DNA of 64,000 nucleotides from Poecilobothrus nobilitatus. Lineage: Eukaryota > Arthropoda > Insecta > Diptera > Dolichopodidae. This document shows positions 10,439 to 23,394 of this stretch, piece by piece. The notes under the pieces were generated by a model. The model was given only the letters and a program-made list of their open reading frames with translations. It was not told where the DNA came from and made no database searches. Numbering within the stretch: position 1 is the first letter of the stretch; every line of letters starts with the position of its first letter. The stretch covers positions 175,272,200-175,336,199 of the forward strand of contig OX352774.1 in the NCBI GenBank assembly GCA_947095535.1, given 5' to 3'. The translations under genes were made by a program, and so were the position numbers.

Positions 10439-13400
10439 GTATGCTATTAAATCTGTTGTTTTTTTTTTTTCGTTTTATTTCTAATTTTGAAAAAAAAAAA
10501 AAAGAAAAGAAAAAACACGAAAATTCAAAATTGGTTTTAATTCCAAATATAATTTTATGTGAAAAGAATAAATAATTAATAAAAAAAAAATTAAAAACCC
10601 TATATACTAAATATTTTTAACCATCTCCAAAGCCCAACCAAATTTCATATGCTACCACCCTACCAGTTTTTTGTATTTTTTTTTTTTCATCATACCACAT
10701 TTACATCAACGTCGTTTGTGATTATTTTTTACACCCCGCTGTTTACCAATTTTATTGATGAAAAATTAAACGTTGTTGTTAATAACAACTCATCACCCAT
10801 AGACTAAATTAGGAGTCTATATCGGTTGTTGTTTCTATTAAACTATTAAAAAACTTTATTTTTATTTTTTGTTTTGTTGTGTTTTTTTTTTTTTGTTTTG
10901 TTTTTATGACCAAGAAGTTGATTGGTTGTTACATTATATAGTTGCTAATTATGGAAATGATGAAATGTTGTAGAAGAAAATAACATATAAAATATAAAAA
11001 GAAAACTTTTTTCATTTGGTTTTAATTAGATTTGATATTGCGCCTACATATATGCTTTTAATTAATTACATTTATGTTAGAATAATAAAAAAAAAAATGT
11101 TGTGTATAGTTTATATAATTAGAGAAGAAAGTTATTGTGAATTTTATTTTTTTTGAAATTTTCTCTTTTTTAATTATTTCAATTATATTATAGTTAGAAA
11201 TTTTAGACCTAATAACTTAAAGTTAATGAGAAAGATATTTAAAAACAATGTATGTATTTAAAAGTAACATTTAGTATACAAAAAAGTATTGATATTCTCA
11301 ATATAAAATTAAATACAAGCACTAAGTTTAAAAATTATCTTTAATAAGAGAGTAACCAGAACGGGACAAAAATCAGAACACAAAAATCTTAAAACTGATA
11401 TCATGGTTCCGACGATCATAAGCCAAAACAAAATGTAGTTAAAAATCAACACTTATTTTAAGTTTTAAAAAAAAAAGAAGAGTAATGTAAAGGAATTTCT
11501 AAATTTTTAGAAATATTTTATAACAGCAGTTATTAATTAATAAATTAAAAATTGGATTACAACTTTAAATAATCTAATAAAACACTATTTAATAATCAAA
11601 TACACTTCCTGTCACATCCTGACACAAAATAATATCCAAAAAATCATTTTTTCAATAAAAAAAAAATTAAAATTAATATACTGTGATATAATTAAAAAAC
11701 TTCCAGGAAAAATGCATAAAATGTTATATATTTAAAAAAAATAAAAAAGACAACTTAACATAATATGTACGTATGTAACGGACGAATTAAATAGCATCCT
11801 TTTTTGTCAATTATTTGACACACATAAAACTTCTGTTCATTTCAATTTAAATGTAATCTCATATCTTAAGTCTTCAAAAAAAAAAAAAATATCCCTAATG
11901 AATAACCGGTTGATTCGTTATAGTTTTTAAGATTAGAATAATGTTAGTAGACATTATAACAACGTTCGTCATCATCATTATAATCAAACAGACGTTCGTC
12001 ACTTCAACTGAATTCCTTCCGTATGGTGTACTACTGTTGCCGCTGTTGTGTTCTGTGGTGTAAATATTCGATTAACAATTTTTTTTTAGTACATAGTAGT
12101 TTTTACTTTTGGTTTCAAATATAGTCAATCAAAGTTATATGCATATTAAAAAAAAAAAAAATTAAAATAAAATAAACGGTATGAGTGACCTACGATGAAT
12201 GACACGTGACCAACACGTGGACCATATTCTCTCATCAAAATTTACTCTTAAATTTTTGGAAAATTTTAACTTCATTAAATTTAAAAATATTCATGTTAAA
12301 TTTTTTTTTTTTTTTTTGGATGTTACAGAAGTAATTTAGGAAAAAGGGAGTATAGGAAAAATTAAAATTATATAAAAGACGATAACAATACCGGAAAAAT
12401 TGACTTCAAAATCTTATATAGAATTTTTTTCATTTATAACTTTTTTTACTTATTATATAAATATATATATGTCATAGTATAGGATCTTATTAAGGTTCTA
12501 AGATTAGTTTGAATTATAAAGTCTTTTGTTCAAAAACTAGCTAATTAAAATTGAATGCACTAAGAAGTTTCAACACTACCACATTCCGAAAATGCCAATG
12601 CCAATGCCGTTAATCCAAAATTAATAGTTAGTCTTTCAGACTAATATTAATATTTTAATATGGGGCTGGTCTGTTTAGAGAGTTAAAGTTTCACATAACT
12701 GTGTTGTGTACAGTGTCTTTCGATGATTCTCACCATTCTTAACCATGCAAAAAACAAAAGAAAGTTTAGCTTAGCAGAACAAGAGTGACAACGTGCAAGA
12801 AAGATGAAAAGTAAGTATTTAAAAAACATTGAATTTATTTATATTTTTTTATTATGGGTTTTATATTTTTGGCAAGTAGCAGTGTCATATTCCACAAGAC
12901 TTATTTTATTAATAAATAATATAGGCTTAAATATTAATTATAATAAGTAATTTTATAAGACTTCTAATATACATAATTTAAGAAAGTCATTCTCTTTTTT
13001 TCAAATTTGAGAACTTAAAACAAAAATTTGGTTTTTTCCAAATTTTTTGTCAAAAATCACCGGTAATGTAAACAATTGATTAAAATCCTTTTTATTTCAA
13101 ATTTTCCTATTTTTTTTAATGGTTAATTTTATTTTTTTTATCAATACTGACATAAAACTCCTCCCTCACACTTATAAAAAAAAAATTAAAAAATTTTTTT
13201 TTCTGTCTTCAATTTTTATTTTTTAAATCAATTTTTTATGTTTTTTTTCTTTTTATTTTTTTTTTTTTCAATCATTTGACATATGTTGTGACAGTTTCAA
13301 TCTCTCTTATAAGAAGAAAGATTAGGTCCTTGGATGTGATATAACAACCTTTAAGAAAAAGAAAAAAAAAAAAAATTTTAAATAAATTACATTAAAGATT

Positions 13401-16210
13401 GATTGATTTACATTAGGCTAAAAAGGATTTAAATAAGGATATGCGTGCATATTAAAATTAAAACAAAACAACAAACAAAAATAAAGCGCAAAAAAAAAAA
13501 GTTCAAGAAAAAGTTTTATAAGGAATTTCTGAGAAATTTTCTTTCTTTGCTTGTTTTTTGTTTTTTTGTTTCATATATATTATTATCCTTTCTATACAGT
13601 TAACCTTCTCTTATTTTGTTTTTTTTTTTTTATTGTTTTGTTTTTAACATATTATTTTCAATTTTACGTGATGTAATTTAACATTTTATCGTAAAAATTT
13701 TCTTGGAAAATTCAATTGAAAAACGTATCGAACGAAACGGAAACAAAACGATTGTAAAATATACGTGGTGTGAAGAGCACGTTTTTAATGTTAATGGATT
13801 TTTTATTAACTTAAAGTTTACGCTAAGAAGTAAATCAATTTACCTTCATTATATTTAATTTTTATTTTATTTATTTTATTGTTTTTTTTTTTTTTTTTAA
13901 TTTATACATTTAAGGATTCTAATAAAGAACAAAAAAAAAAAAAAATTAAAATACAATCCCATATTTTTCTAAAGATATGAATTGAAACAATATTTTAAAT
14001 AGGAATAATAAAGAAAATGAAAGGAAAATAAGCTCTGAAAGAGATTTCTTATGTTATATATGTAAGTAGTTAAATAAACACATAACATCTTATATATGTA
14101 TATGTACATAAATTGAATCGAGATTGAAAATTTTATCGAAGGTTATAAAAAATTTAGACGTTTACATTTTAAAAGAAAAAATGCATATTATTTTAATTTT
14201 TGTTTCTTTTATTTGTAGAAATCTTTGGGTCTAAGTCTAAACATAACTGCATACCTCATTGACCATTTAAATTTACTAATTTTAAAAATAGGTAAAATAC
14301 ACTTATGTTTATAAAAATTGCAATGAAAAATAACTTGACTCCCTTCAAAAATATATAATTTTCAAATAATAAACAGTAAGAAAAGTAGAGATGTAAACTT
14401 TAGCAGAATGAGACTAAGGATAAGGGAAAGGCTTAAACTCAAAGCACGATTCTTCTGGAAAACCCAAATCTTTTCTCACTCTCCATTTTTATATAGATAA
14501 ATGCCAAGACTTTATCTTAATGAAATTGTTAGTTTTGAAAGCCGCTACGTTAATATTAAAACTTGTTGGACTGATTTAACTTAAACTTATATCAAAGATT
14601 TTGAAAAATGTTCAGTTCCCAGTTTAGTTTTACTTTGTTTTAATAACAAAATACAATTATTAGTATACAATAGTATATACAATATACAATATACAAAAAG
14701 GACTTCAATTTTTCTTTCATTTTCGTCAAATATTTTTTGTAAATTGAATACTTGTAAAAAAAAAATGGTTTTTAAATTTCCAAATAATCTTCAAAATATT
14801 CAAAAGCAAAATTATAATTTATTTTAACCCATTTTAAAAACTTACATGGCCTAGAAACGTAGCCAAAATTTTTTAAAAACTCAGAATTTTGAAAATTTAA
14901 AGGATCTGCTTAAAATTCCCAATAACTATAACAATTTACTATGACCAATTAAATTTTTCAAATTTTCTGGCACTTTATCTTAAGCTTCTCATATTAAAGT
15001 CTAAAATAATTTGTTAACAAAAACAGAAAAAAAAAAAGTCAAATATAATTTTTTTTTTTTAACTTTAACTTAGTAAACTTTTCAGTTTTCTAATTGATAA
15101 AAAAAAAAAAAGTAGAAAATTAAATTTCTTTTTTTTTTTATTTATTATTAAATAATTCGCTTACTTATTTCATATTCCTACCATCAACTCTAACATATAT
15201 GTACCATAGATGCTCTAATGTACATAACCATTTTTTTTTTCTTTTTTATTACTCTACTATTACAGTATATTAAAAACATGGCTTACCCTTTGGCTATAAT
15301 AATATATCCAAAAACAAAAAAAAAAAATGAAACGAAACAATTTTCCAACTTCTCATTTTCATTTCTAGGAAAAAAAAAAAACAAAAAGAAATTCAAAAAC
15401 AACACATATATAAAGTTAAATTATATTCTTTACTGATTGGTATTGTATCATCATCACCATTATAACTTCATCATAATCTTCAAAATATCCAAAAGCAAAT
15501 TTTATGCCATATATAAAAAAAAAAAAAAAAACAGCAAAAATTCTTATACATATCCAATAGTAAAGGATATAAAATTTATAAAGCCAATATACACACAGAG
15601 TGGTATTGTATAACAATTTTAAATCAGCACTTTGCCTTAATATTCTTGGAATCCTTTTTTTTTTTTTATTTTGTATTATAATAAAAATACATTTTTAGAA
15701 GAATATATTTATAAATATATGTATTTTAGTGTAACATATACATATATAAACTGTTGTTAGTTCGTATATCCTTTATTCCACTAACTCACTATCTATATTG
15801 AATTTCTATAGAATTGTTTAGAAAAGAAAGAGTATAGAAGAATCCTGATGAGGTCATACGAAAATAAAATTATATGTATACATATACTTATATAATATAT
15901 TATTATTTATAGATATAACAGATATCCATTTATATATACATATGCATATATTATTTTGTTGTTGTTGATTTTATTGTATAATCGAACTTAAAAAAGGCAA
16001 CTCATAAAATTGAATGTCAATGATGGTACGGAATGTACACAATGATTTTATATTAGAAAAAAAAAAAAAACAGAAAAAAGAAATATCATCATATAACAAA
16101 TTTACACTATGTTTTCAAAATAAATAAATGAATATTTTTGCCTTTTTTTTTTTTTTTGCAGTTATAAATTTTTAAAAATTATGGAATTACTTTGTTTTTT
16201 CTTTTTACAG
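10439..16210. other. Long AT-rich noncoding stretch
   Basis: No gene is recognised in this 5.8 kb. It contains many A or T runs of 10-18 bases, CATCATCAT words at 11970-11985, a pair of CACGTG sites at 12203-12219, a triplet of ATGCCA at 12593-12610, and a consensus-like splice donor AAAGTAAGTAT near 12807 with no convincing exon before it. Confidence 0.55.
12203..12219. promoter_or_regulatory. Paired CACGTG E-boxes 11 bp apart
   Basis: CACGTG occurs at 12203-12208 and 12214-12219, start to start 11 bp, about one helical turn. CACGTG is the core bound by bHLH and bHLH-PAS dimers. Sequence alone does not show use. The pairing is the notable point, since single sites are expected about once per window by chance. 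Confidence 0.3.
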
Positions 16211-16323
16211 GAGTTGATAAAAAATTATATAAATCACCCAGAGAGAATTGCACATGGTTTTTCCGGATAGTGTTGAATTTTAACCAACCAAAACCACCCA
16301 TTTTAAAACCAGCGTTAAGATGA
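16211..16323 (+). other. Candidate terminal exon with strong 3' splice site
   Basis: A long pyrimidine tract ends TTTTTACAG at 16210, a good insect acceptor. Two frames remain open after it. The frame starting at 16211 gives ELIKNYINHPERIAHGFSG and stops at 16268-16270. The frame starting at 16213 stays open for 36 codons, contains YKSPRENCTWFFRIVLNF, and stops at 16321-16323. Both peptides have more mixed composition than most frames here. I recognise neither. No matching donor was found upstream. If real, it would be a 3'-terminal exon of a plus-strand gene whose other exons lie outside the window or are not visible. It could also be chance. Confidence 0.25.
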
Positions 16324-17246
16324 AATCTTTAATATAAATGTACAGTTTGGTTTTAAGGCTAAAGGATATGAAAATGATTTTTGTGGGAATGTAGTTTAGG
16401 AATTTTAGAATTATATAGAATAGATAAGAAAATTTAAACAGAAATTTAAAAAAAATGTTAATGCTTTTCTTAAATTTTACTACATTGTCCACCATACGAG
16501 TTAGCAATTTGAGGGAATACATGAAAGACCATATAAAGGTTTCATAAAGACGAAGTTTGTAAGATAAATGATTTTATATATAAGTTATTTGGAATACTTT
16601 CTAATATTTGACTTAGAAAAATTCACAAATCAAATAATTTTGATTCGTTTCTATCTTTAAAACTATCTAAGCTCAATTTTTCTTATTCTTAATTCCTTGA
16701 CAATAAAACACATTTTTTAGATAAGACTTTTTATGTGTGTCTTTTTTTAATAAGACACATTTATATAGACCACTTTTATTCCACTCTTTACATAATATTT
16801 ATACCATATAATATTGTATATATATATAATACAATGTACATAATATATTGAATATTTATTACTATGATGATAATATTATATTCGGTGCGATGATGTACCA
16901 TCTCAATTTGATTGGATACGTGAACTGAATATTGTTTAATCAATAAACAAACTAAAGTAAAATAAAAACAAAATCAAAAACAAAAAAAAAAAATTTAAAA
17001 GAAAATGAAAAACTTAACTCAATTTTATGATTGATGGAAAGAAATAAGCTTAGAATTTGCTAGAGGTGTTTTTCATCATACATTCATACATGTAAAATAA
17101 TCTATTTAAAAAAAAAAACTCATTCCAATAAATACATATTGTATACATATCGGTACTAAAGATTTTTTAATAATAAAAAAAAATACAAAACTACTGGATA
17201 TGCATACACTTATTATAAAATATAATGTAAAGAAAAAATAAATTTA

Positions 17247-17289
<43 letters not shown>

Positions 17290-17814
17290 TATTGAATCAA
17301 TCAATTACTTTTTTTTTCAATACTACTTCGATCATCATGCATTATGTAAATTCAATTTTTATAATGAGTATTCAAAGACAAGTTTTTCTCAGCCTAAACT
17401 AAAAAATAAATAAAAAAAAAAAACTAATTCTAAAGCTATAAAAATTCACTTAAAATACAAATTGGTTCTGCTCCATTGAAATTCCTATTTATTATAAAAA
17501 AAAAAAGAAAATATTATCACAAATTTACATTCACAGGACGATAATTTTAATACAATTAAATTGTTCAAATCCTTTTAATCTTAAGATTTTAATTCCCTAA
17601 AAATATGCAAATAAATTTTATACATTATATTAATACAAAATATTGAAATGTATGTAATATTAATATAAATAAATAAATAAATAAATGAAATTTTTTTTAT
17701 TTAACTAAAATAAGATACATTTTAAGATTGATTTGAAATATTCAATTAATATATCATTCCAAAAATATATGCTATCCGGAGAATCAAAACTAAATTTACA
17801 AATTTTCTGAAAAA
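16324..17814. other. AT-rich noncoding stretch
   Basis: No gene is recognised. It includes an imperfect ATTGTAT/ATACAAT hairpin near 16811-16835 and the (AT)n tract at 17253-17287. Confidence 0.6.
17253..17287. repeat. (AT)n microsatellite
   Basis: About 17 uninterrupted AT dinucleotides. Confidence 0.95.
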
Positions 17815-18430
17815 AAGTTTCGTCAGGTCAGTAAATGGCTCTCACAGGGCTCAATTCTGGGCCCAATTCTGTTCTTGATATATATATGTAAATGATATTA
17901 TATTTGATTGCCAAATAAATGGCTCCCTACAAGAGTATGCTGATGACCCATAGCTATTATTTATGCAAAAGATAATTTTCAAACTTTGAAAGAAAAAATG
18001 ATTCAAGATGTTTCAAAATTGAATATAGTGTGATGTGTGCAAATAGCCTTATAGTGTGAAATATAAGAAAACAAATTACATCATCTGTCTATTTGTTTAT
18101 ATGGTAAGGATATTTTACCCTTACATTATCTCTCTGAATATGAATTGTGAACTTTTTGATCCATAAAGTAAAATATAAATTAATTAAATTCGATTTTAAC
18201 TTTGTTCAGTGTAGCTCCATACATAGTCACTTAACCCGATTATTTAGTAAACTACAAGCCTCATTTAAAAGAATCAATTTAATAAAAAACTACATTTTCA
18301 GTAGGGTTGTAGATACCTATAATGCCATGTCACTTAGATATAAAAAATGAAATTAATATAAGTAAATTTAAATTGAAATTAAAATATCATTATTTTTCTG
18401 CATTTAATGAAAATCCTATTATGTAAATCA
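17815..18430 (+). mobile_element. Non-LTR retrotransposon fossil: reverse transcriptase and 3' end
   Basis: An eroded reverse transcriptase motif B (family pattern GVPQGSILGPILF) can be traced at about 17840-17875 with frameshifts. It is followed by IYVNDIIFDCQINGS and then YADD at 17936-17947, the motif C catalytic box, with an in-frame stop two codons later. Further on, at about 18200-18350, come the C-terminal signatures FKRINLIKNYIFSRVVDTYN and a KFKLKLK-type tail, in shifted frames. The family reverse-transcribes its own RNA at a nicked target. This copy is 5'-truncated and cannot encode an enzyme. Confidence 0.7.
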
Positions 18431-20249
18431 AACAAAAAATAAGAATTATAAATAAAAAGTAATATAATATTAGTAATAAAATAATATAAAATTATCTATA
18501 AATTACATTTTCAAACCATATATTATAGGCTAGCACAATTTGGTTGTAAGAAATTATTAAATGTATATATGTATTTAAGAAAATTGTTTGAAATTAAAAA
18601 AAAAAATATATATTTGTTGGATAAAACCACAATTTAATTTAATCAATAAAATTTCTAATATCGAGTTTATTTATTTTTATACTTGACAAAAAGTTTTTAA
18701 AAGAGGTTCCTTAGATATACATGATGTTACATAATGATGAAAACTCCAAAAAAAATTCGAAGATAACAGTTTTAAATAATCACATTAAACAGTTTGCCAG
18801 TGATCGTAAAATTTTAAAAGAAAATTTCCTACTTAAAGCTCAAACTGAAGCTATTACATAGAAAAGTAGTTCAAACATAAAGCCATATATCCTCCCATTG
18901 TGTAAGCTACGAAATTTCTTATTTGATCCATCGATTTTCACAATATTCTTCTTATATTAAATCCCACATCATTTGTTATCTTATTCCTGTCTGAAGTAGA
19001 ACTCCCCAAATTAATTTAAAGAAATTAGACATGATTTGCAAGAAATTCGTAAAACTAGCCTAAAGATTGCCAATGTACATCATATGTACTCAGAAAAATA
19101 CATAAATTTAAAACATATTATTTCATAAAACCTAAAAAGAAGTTGTTTCGTTTTAGTTTAGTTTATTGGACTCTTCAGTAGGCAAAAAATTTACTTTACC
19201 TAAACAGCGTTCAAATTATTTTTGCAAAACTTGGAAACCTTTATATTTACAATTAATTAAATGGTCAGTGAGTTGAGAGAATAATTCAATACAAAAAACC
19301 CAAAAAGGCATGAATTTAATTAAATAAATCAACTACATCGATAATCTAATCAATGAAGATACTATAGTAGAGGTTATCTTAACTTTTTGAATCAACGAAT
19401 GAAAAGAAAAACTCCATAATATTTGTAAAATTGTAAAATAAAAAAAAAAAACCAATGCGATTATTGTACATTTTAACATTTTAACACAGGAGACAGGACA
19501 CAGTACTCTCTTAAAATCTCAGGCAAAATTGTATATTAAAATTGCAAAATTTATACTTATAACTTATGTTCAATTAAGAGGAATGTAAAAGAAAAATGAA
19601 AGGATTAAAATAATTATAAATACATATATATTTTAAAAGCACATGAGTCCATACATAACTTTTCTATTCTTTAAAAATAAATTATTAGTATTGACACAAT
19701 CACAATTTTATAAATTAAAATCCATTTAAAAATAATAATAAAAAAAAATTTAAATATTGTATATAGAATTAAAATCCAATCCATAAAATCCACTTTTATG
19801 AAATAAAAGACAAATTATATTCCTATATATAAGATTATAAAACATTCAATTAAATTTTACTTAAAAAGAGATATTAAATAAAAAAAAAAAATTTTTTTTA
19901 AATTGAATCCCTTTTATATTTACATAATTCAAACATAATTTAACATTAATTGCATCATTATTTTATTAACTTAATATAAAATCGGCTTAAAACACACACA
20001 AAAGTCATTTCACCTCCCTTCTTTCTTTCTAAACATATAATTTTTATTCTTGTTCCAAAAAAAAAAAAAAAAACAAAAAAATTAATATATACCGCCTTTA
20101 TCTTAACACCATTATAATTTAATATTTATCTCATACTAAAGATTTTCAAATAAACAAATAAAAAATCAACTTATACATTTTACGCACATTCTAACTATAT
20201 ACACCCAATATTTTTTTTATTTTTTAAAACTGATTCAATTTCATGATCC

Positions 20250-20284
<35 letters not shown>

Positions 20285-20828
20285 TATAATAATAATTTAA
20301 CCAAATAAAATTTTCTATCTAAAAAAATCAGTCAGGCTAAAAATTAAATTGGACATAAACATATTGTAAATTTAATTCTATAAAAATAAATACACAACAC
20401 AAGACAAGATAACCCTATACACAAAATTTTTTCAATTTTTCCTATATATATCAAATAATTGTTCGGTTGTATATCATCTTCATATATACAATTACTAACA
20501 CTACTATAAAAATTACCAGTCAACCGACAATAATAATAGTACCTTTTCTTCATATATTTTAACTATATGAAAATTGCATTACCAAAAGTTAATGATACAA
20601 AAAAATGCCCTGAAGGAAAATTCACTTCCCCCAAAATGTAAAAATAAAAAAAAAATTTTTTTTCTTGTACTTTTTATAGAATAAATAAAAAATTTTTGAT
20701 TTGTTGTTTTATAGTTAAGCATTAACTAAAGTTTATAGAAGTAATAAAATTTTAATAGAATAAAAAATTTATTTAAAATCTTAAAAAATAAAGTAAAATC
20801 ATATAAAAAATAAATAAATAAATTTTAA
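18431..20828. other. AT-rich noncoding stretch
   Basis: No gene is recognised. 18780-19080 is somewhat less homopolymer-rich and may be an old repeat, but no homologue is recognised. (TA)n lies at 20262-20288. Confidence 0.55.
20262..20288. repeat. (TA)n microsatellite
   Basis: About 13 TA dinucleotides, following an A-run. Confidence 0.95.
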
Positions 20829-20977
20829 TACATAATTTTTTTTTTTTTTTAATGCATTTCTCTGGACAGGAAATTACATAGCCTTTCCTGTTCAGGCGTG
20901 GCTGTAAATGTAGTAAGGGAGAATAACTCTTACGACTTGTGTGGGATTCACTAGGCCACCGAGGCCCCTACATAATT
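20829..20977 (-). mobile_element. SINE insertion with poly(A) tail and target-site duplications
   Basis: TACATAATT occurs exactly at 20829-20837 and 20969-20977, flanking a 131-bp insert. Read on the minus strand, the insert starts GGGGCCTCGGTGGCCTAGTG and ends in about 13 A. TGGCCTAGTG fits the pol III A-box pattern TRGCNNAGY. No clear B-box is seen, so the tRNA-derived head may be partial. Poly(A) plus target duplication is the mark of LINE-mediated retroposition. A second copy of the 3' end is at 41842-41897. It is noncoding. Confidence 0.75.
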
Positions 20978-21668
20978 ATTATACTTGAGTGATACAATAA
21001 AAACAATTCTTAGGATATGATTAAAAAGTTTAATATAAATTGTTATGATCTGAATGATGATAAAAACAAAGCACTTATGTTCACTTTTTTCTTCATTTGT
21101 TTTGTTTGTAAATATTTTATTATCTATAAAACACAAAAGTATGCAATCTTTTCGAATCTTTCAAAATATGCTTTATTGTACGGTAGTAAAACTGAATTTA
21201 AAATCGCCTATTGGTAATTTAAAAACTTAGATTGGACAATTGCAACAATTAAAAAATTGATTTTCAACAACTACATTTTAATCTATTTTTATACGGCGCC
21301 ATCTTTGTTTTATAAACCATAGGGTTAAGTCATAATTTAAAAAAAAATCTACAATCTTTTTTTATTTTAGGGAAGATAGGTGCTGCTCTAGTATTAATTG
21401 ATTAACATATAGCTATACTCTAATTTATTATAACGCATAAAGAATTTTTATTACCGCTTAATTTTCAAGTAGAAGAGACTTCAAGACACATAGGTACTAA
21501 AAACTTGCGCAATTTTACTCCGAGCAAGATATGTGCATCTACGATCATATTGCTTTGCCGAAGATGATCTTCCAGCAATAAACTTTACACTTTAAATCTT
21601 ATTTTAGTTTCTTAGATGCAGTAAGGCTGACTGAAGTATTATAAGTAGGGACAAAATCCAAAACATGT
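20978..21668. other. AT-rich stretch with a less biased segment
   Basis: No gene is recognised. 21380-21660 has more balanced base composition than its flanks (for example around GCTTTGCCGAAGATGATC) and leads directly into the 109-bp tandem duplication, so it may be part of the same old repeat. Confidence 0.5.
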
Positions 21669-21866
21669 ACTAACAGATGGAGCAGAATGGATCTACAGCA
21701 GAAAGTCGCAGTGATATCTAAACCGCAATAATAATCTAATCTAATCTAACCTAACCTAATCCAACTAACTAACAGATACTAACAGATGGAGCAGAATGGA
21801 TCTACAGCAAAAAGTCGCAGTGCTATCTAAACCGCAATAATAATCTAATCTAATCTAACCTAACAT
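21669..21866 (+). repeat. Tandem duplication with a 109-bp unit
   Basis: ACTAACAGATGGAGCAGAAT starts at 21669 and again at 21778. The units (21669-21777 and 21778-21866, the second incomplete) are nearly identical through GTCGCAGTG and CTAAACCGCAATAATAATC. Each ends in a run of TCTAATCTAACCTAACC-like pentamers. Few differences between units suggest a recent duplication. It could be the tail of a dispersed repeat. Confidence 0.9.
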
Positions 21867-22467
21867 AATTTAAATACATTATAAAACAATAAAAAATGTT
21901 TGGATGAAAAGAGCAAGTTATTTGCAAGAACAATTCTATCTAAATTTAATCGAAACAAGATCTACAGAGAGATCATGTTTCTAACCAAAAAAATTCAATA
22001 CCGAGACGGTCATTTTAAGTTATAAAAAATTTTTTCCAAAGTATATATATATACGGAAAGAAATACATAAAAAACCTATCAAAGTTATTCAAATAATTTA
22101 TAAATTAAATCGGAGTCGCTAGACTGCCAAATAAAAAACAAATACCTAACTTTTAAATGTGAAATTTAAATTCAATATTACGTTTACCACAAACTCTTAA
22201 ATATTTAATATTTTTTAAAATGAATTCTAAAAACTTTTTTAATATCAATCGAAAAATGAAAAAAAAAAAATCTGTTTCATTTCAACTCTCCCTACAAAAT
22301 TTGAAAAATTTTTTTTTTAATACGTTCAGAGATCCAACATTGATTTGAAATTTGAATAGAATTTCTAAGACCCACTTAAATGAACCAACCAAGGTAATTA
22401 AAATTTTAATTAGATTTTTTCTTATTTTTCAATACAACAAAACAAAAAATGTATACAATCTTTTTAA
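21867..22467. other. AT-rich noncoding stretch
   Basis: Nothing recognisable beyond A/T runs. Confidence 0.6.
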
Positions 22468-23061
22468 GCACATTATTCAAAAAAAATTTTCAAAAATTTG
22501 TCTTTTAATTCCACTATATCCCTCAATTTGTCTGTCAGTTTACAAAACTTCTACACCGTTTGAGAAATTTTAAATGGAAAAAGATTTTATAAAATCCTCC
22601 TCAAAGTCGCTATTGCTTTACTCTAAAAAAATCGCTATACTTTATTCATCCCTATACTTAAACTTTCCCTATACCCATCCCTAACTAGTTCAAATTAAAA
22701 TTACTAGATGAACAAATTTCCACTTTAACTATGCCATATAAAATAGGGATGATTACATTTTCAATTTATAAAAATTTAAGGAGAACGCTAACATCTTCGT
22801 TCGGCACATTCATTCAAACCTTAATTGTTAATTCCCTAACATATTGTTTGATCAAAAAATACGGTGGTATTTAATGGGTAATCTTGCTTCTATGGTAAAT
22901 CGTAAAAATAAAATATATCTGAATACGCAGAACAATATGAAACTTCTTAAGTTGAACTTTTAAAATTACCGTTATGAGAAACCAATATTTTGGAAAAAGT
23001 TTTAAACCGCTTTTCTTTCTTTCTTTTTGAAACCGCTTTTTGTTTCTTTTTGAAAATGTGC
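22468..23061 (+). repeat. Family A dispersed repeat, diverged and internally deleted copy
   Basis: It begins GCACATTATTC at 22468, has TGTCTGTCAGTTTACAAAACTTCTACACCG at about 22525-22560, and ends GAAAATGTGC at 23061, followed by the shared flank TTTTAAAAACCTTTGGGTTT. Most of the 475-bp internal unit is missing or unrecognisable. Short open frames here are accidental. Confidence 0.65.
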
Positions 23062-23394
23062 ACTTTTAAAAACCTTTGGGTTTACATACTACCTTGTTTT
23101 TTTTACTACCTTTTTTTTTTACTTCAGATCCTCTATACAATTAGAGTTTTTCTAATACAAATCCTAATAAATAAATAGAAATGATCAGAAATCTTACATT
23201 CTTATATTTCATATTACATTTAGTTCATATTATGTATTTAACAAGTAAATAAATAAATTAAAAAATTTTCATTAATATATAATATATATAATATTATGTA
23301 CATTTATTATGTGAATTGATATTTTGTTGCTAAAAATGTTAGCAAATTTTTTTTTTTTGCCTTCTTTAAATATCAAAGGATTAACTTGTTTTTA

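Noticed and set aside
12720..12815. Possible 5' exon ending at a GTAAGTAT donor
   Set aside because: All frames have stops close to the donor, and no acceptor or promoter motif is convincing.
21720..21866. CTAATCTAACC runs as telomeric repeats
   Set aside because: Runs are short and irregular and sit at the ends of a 109-bp tandem unit; flies of this kind generally lack short-repeat telomeres.
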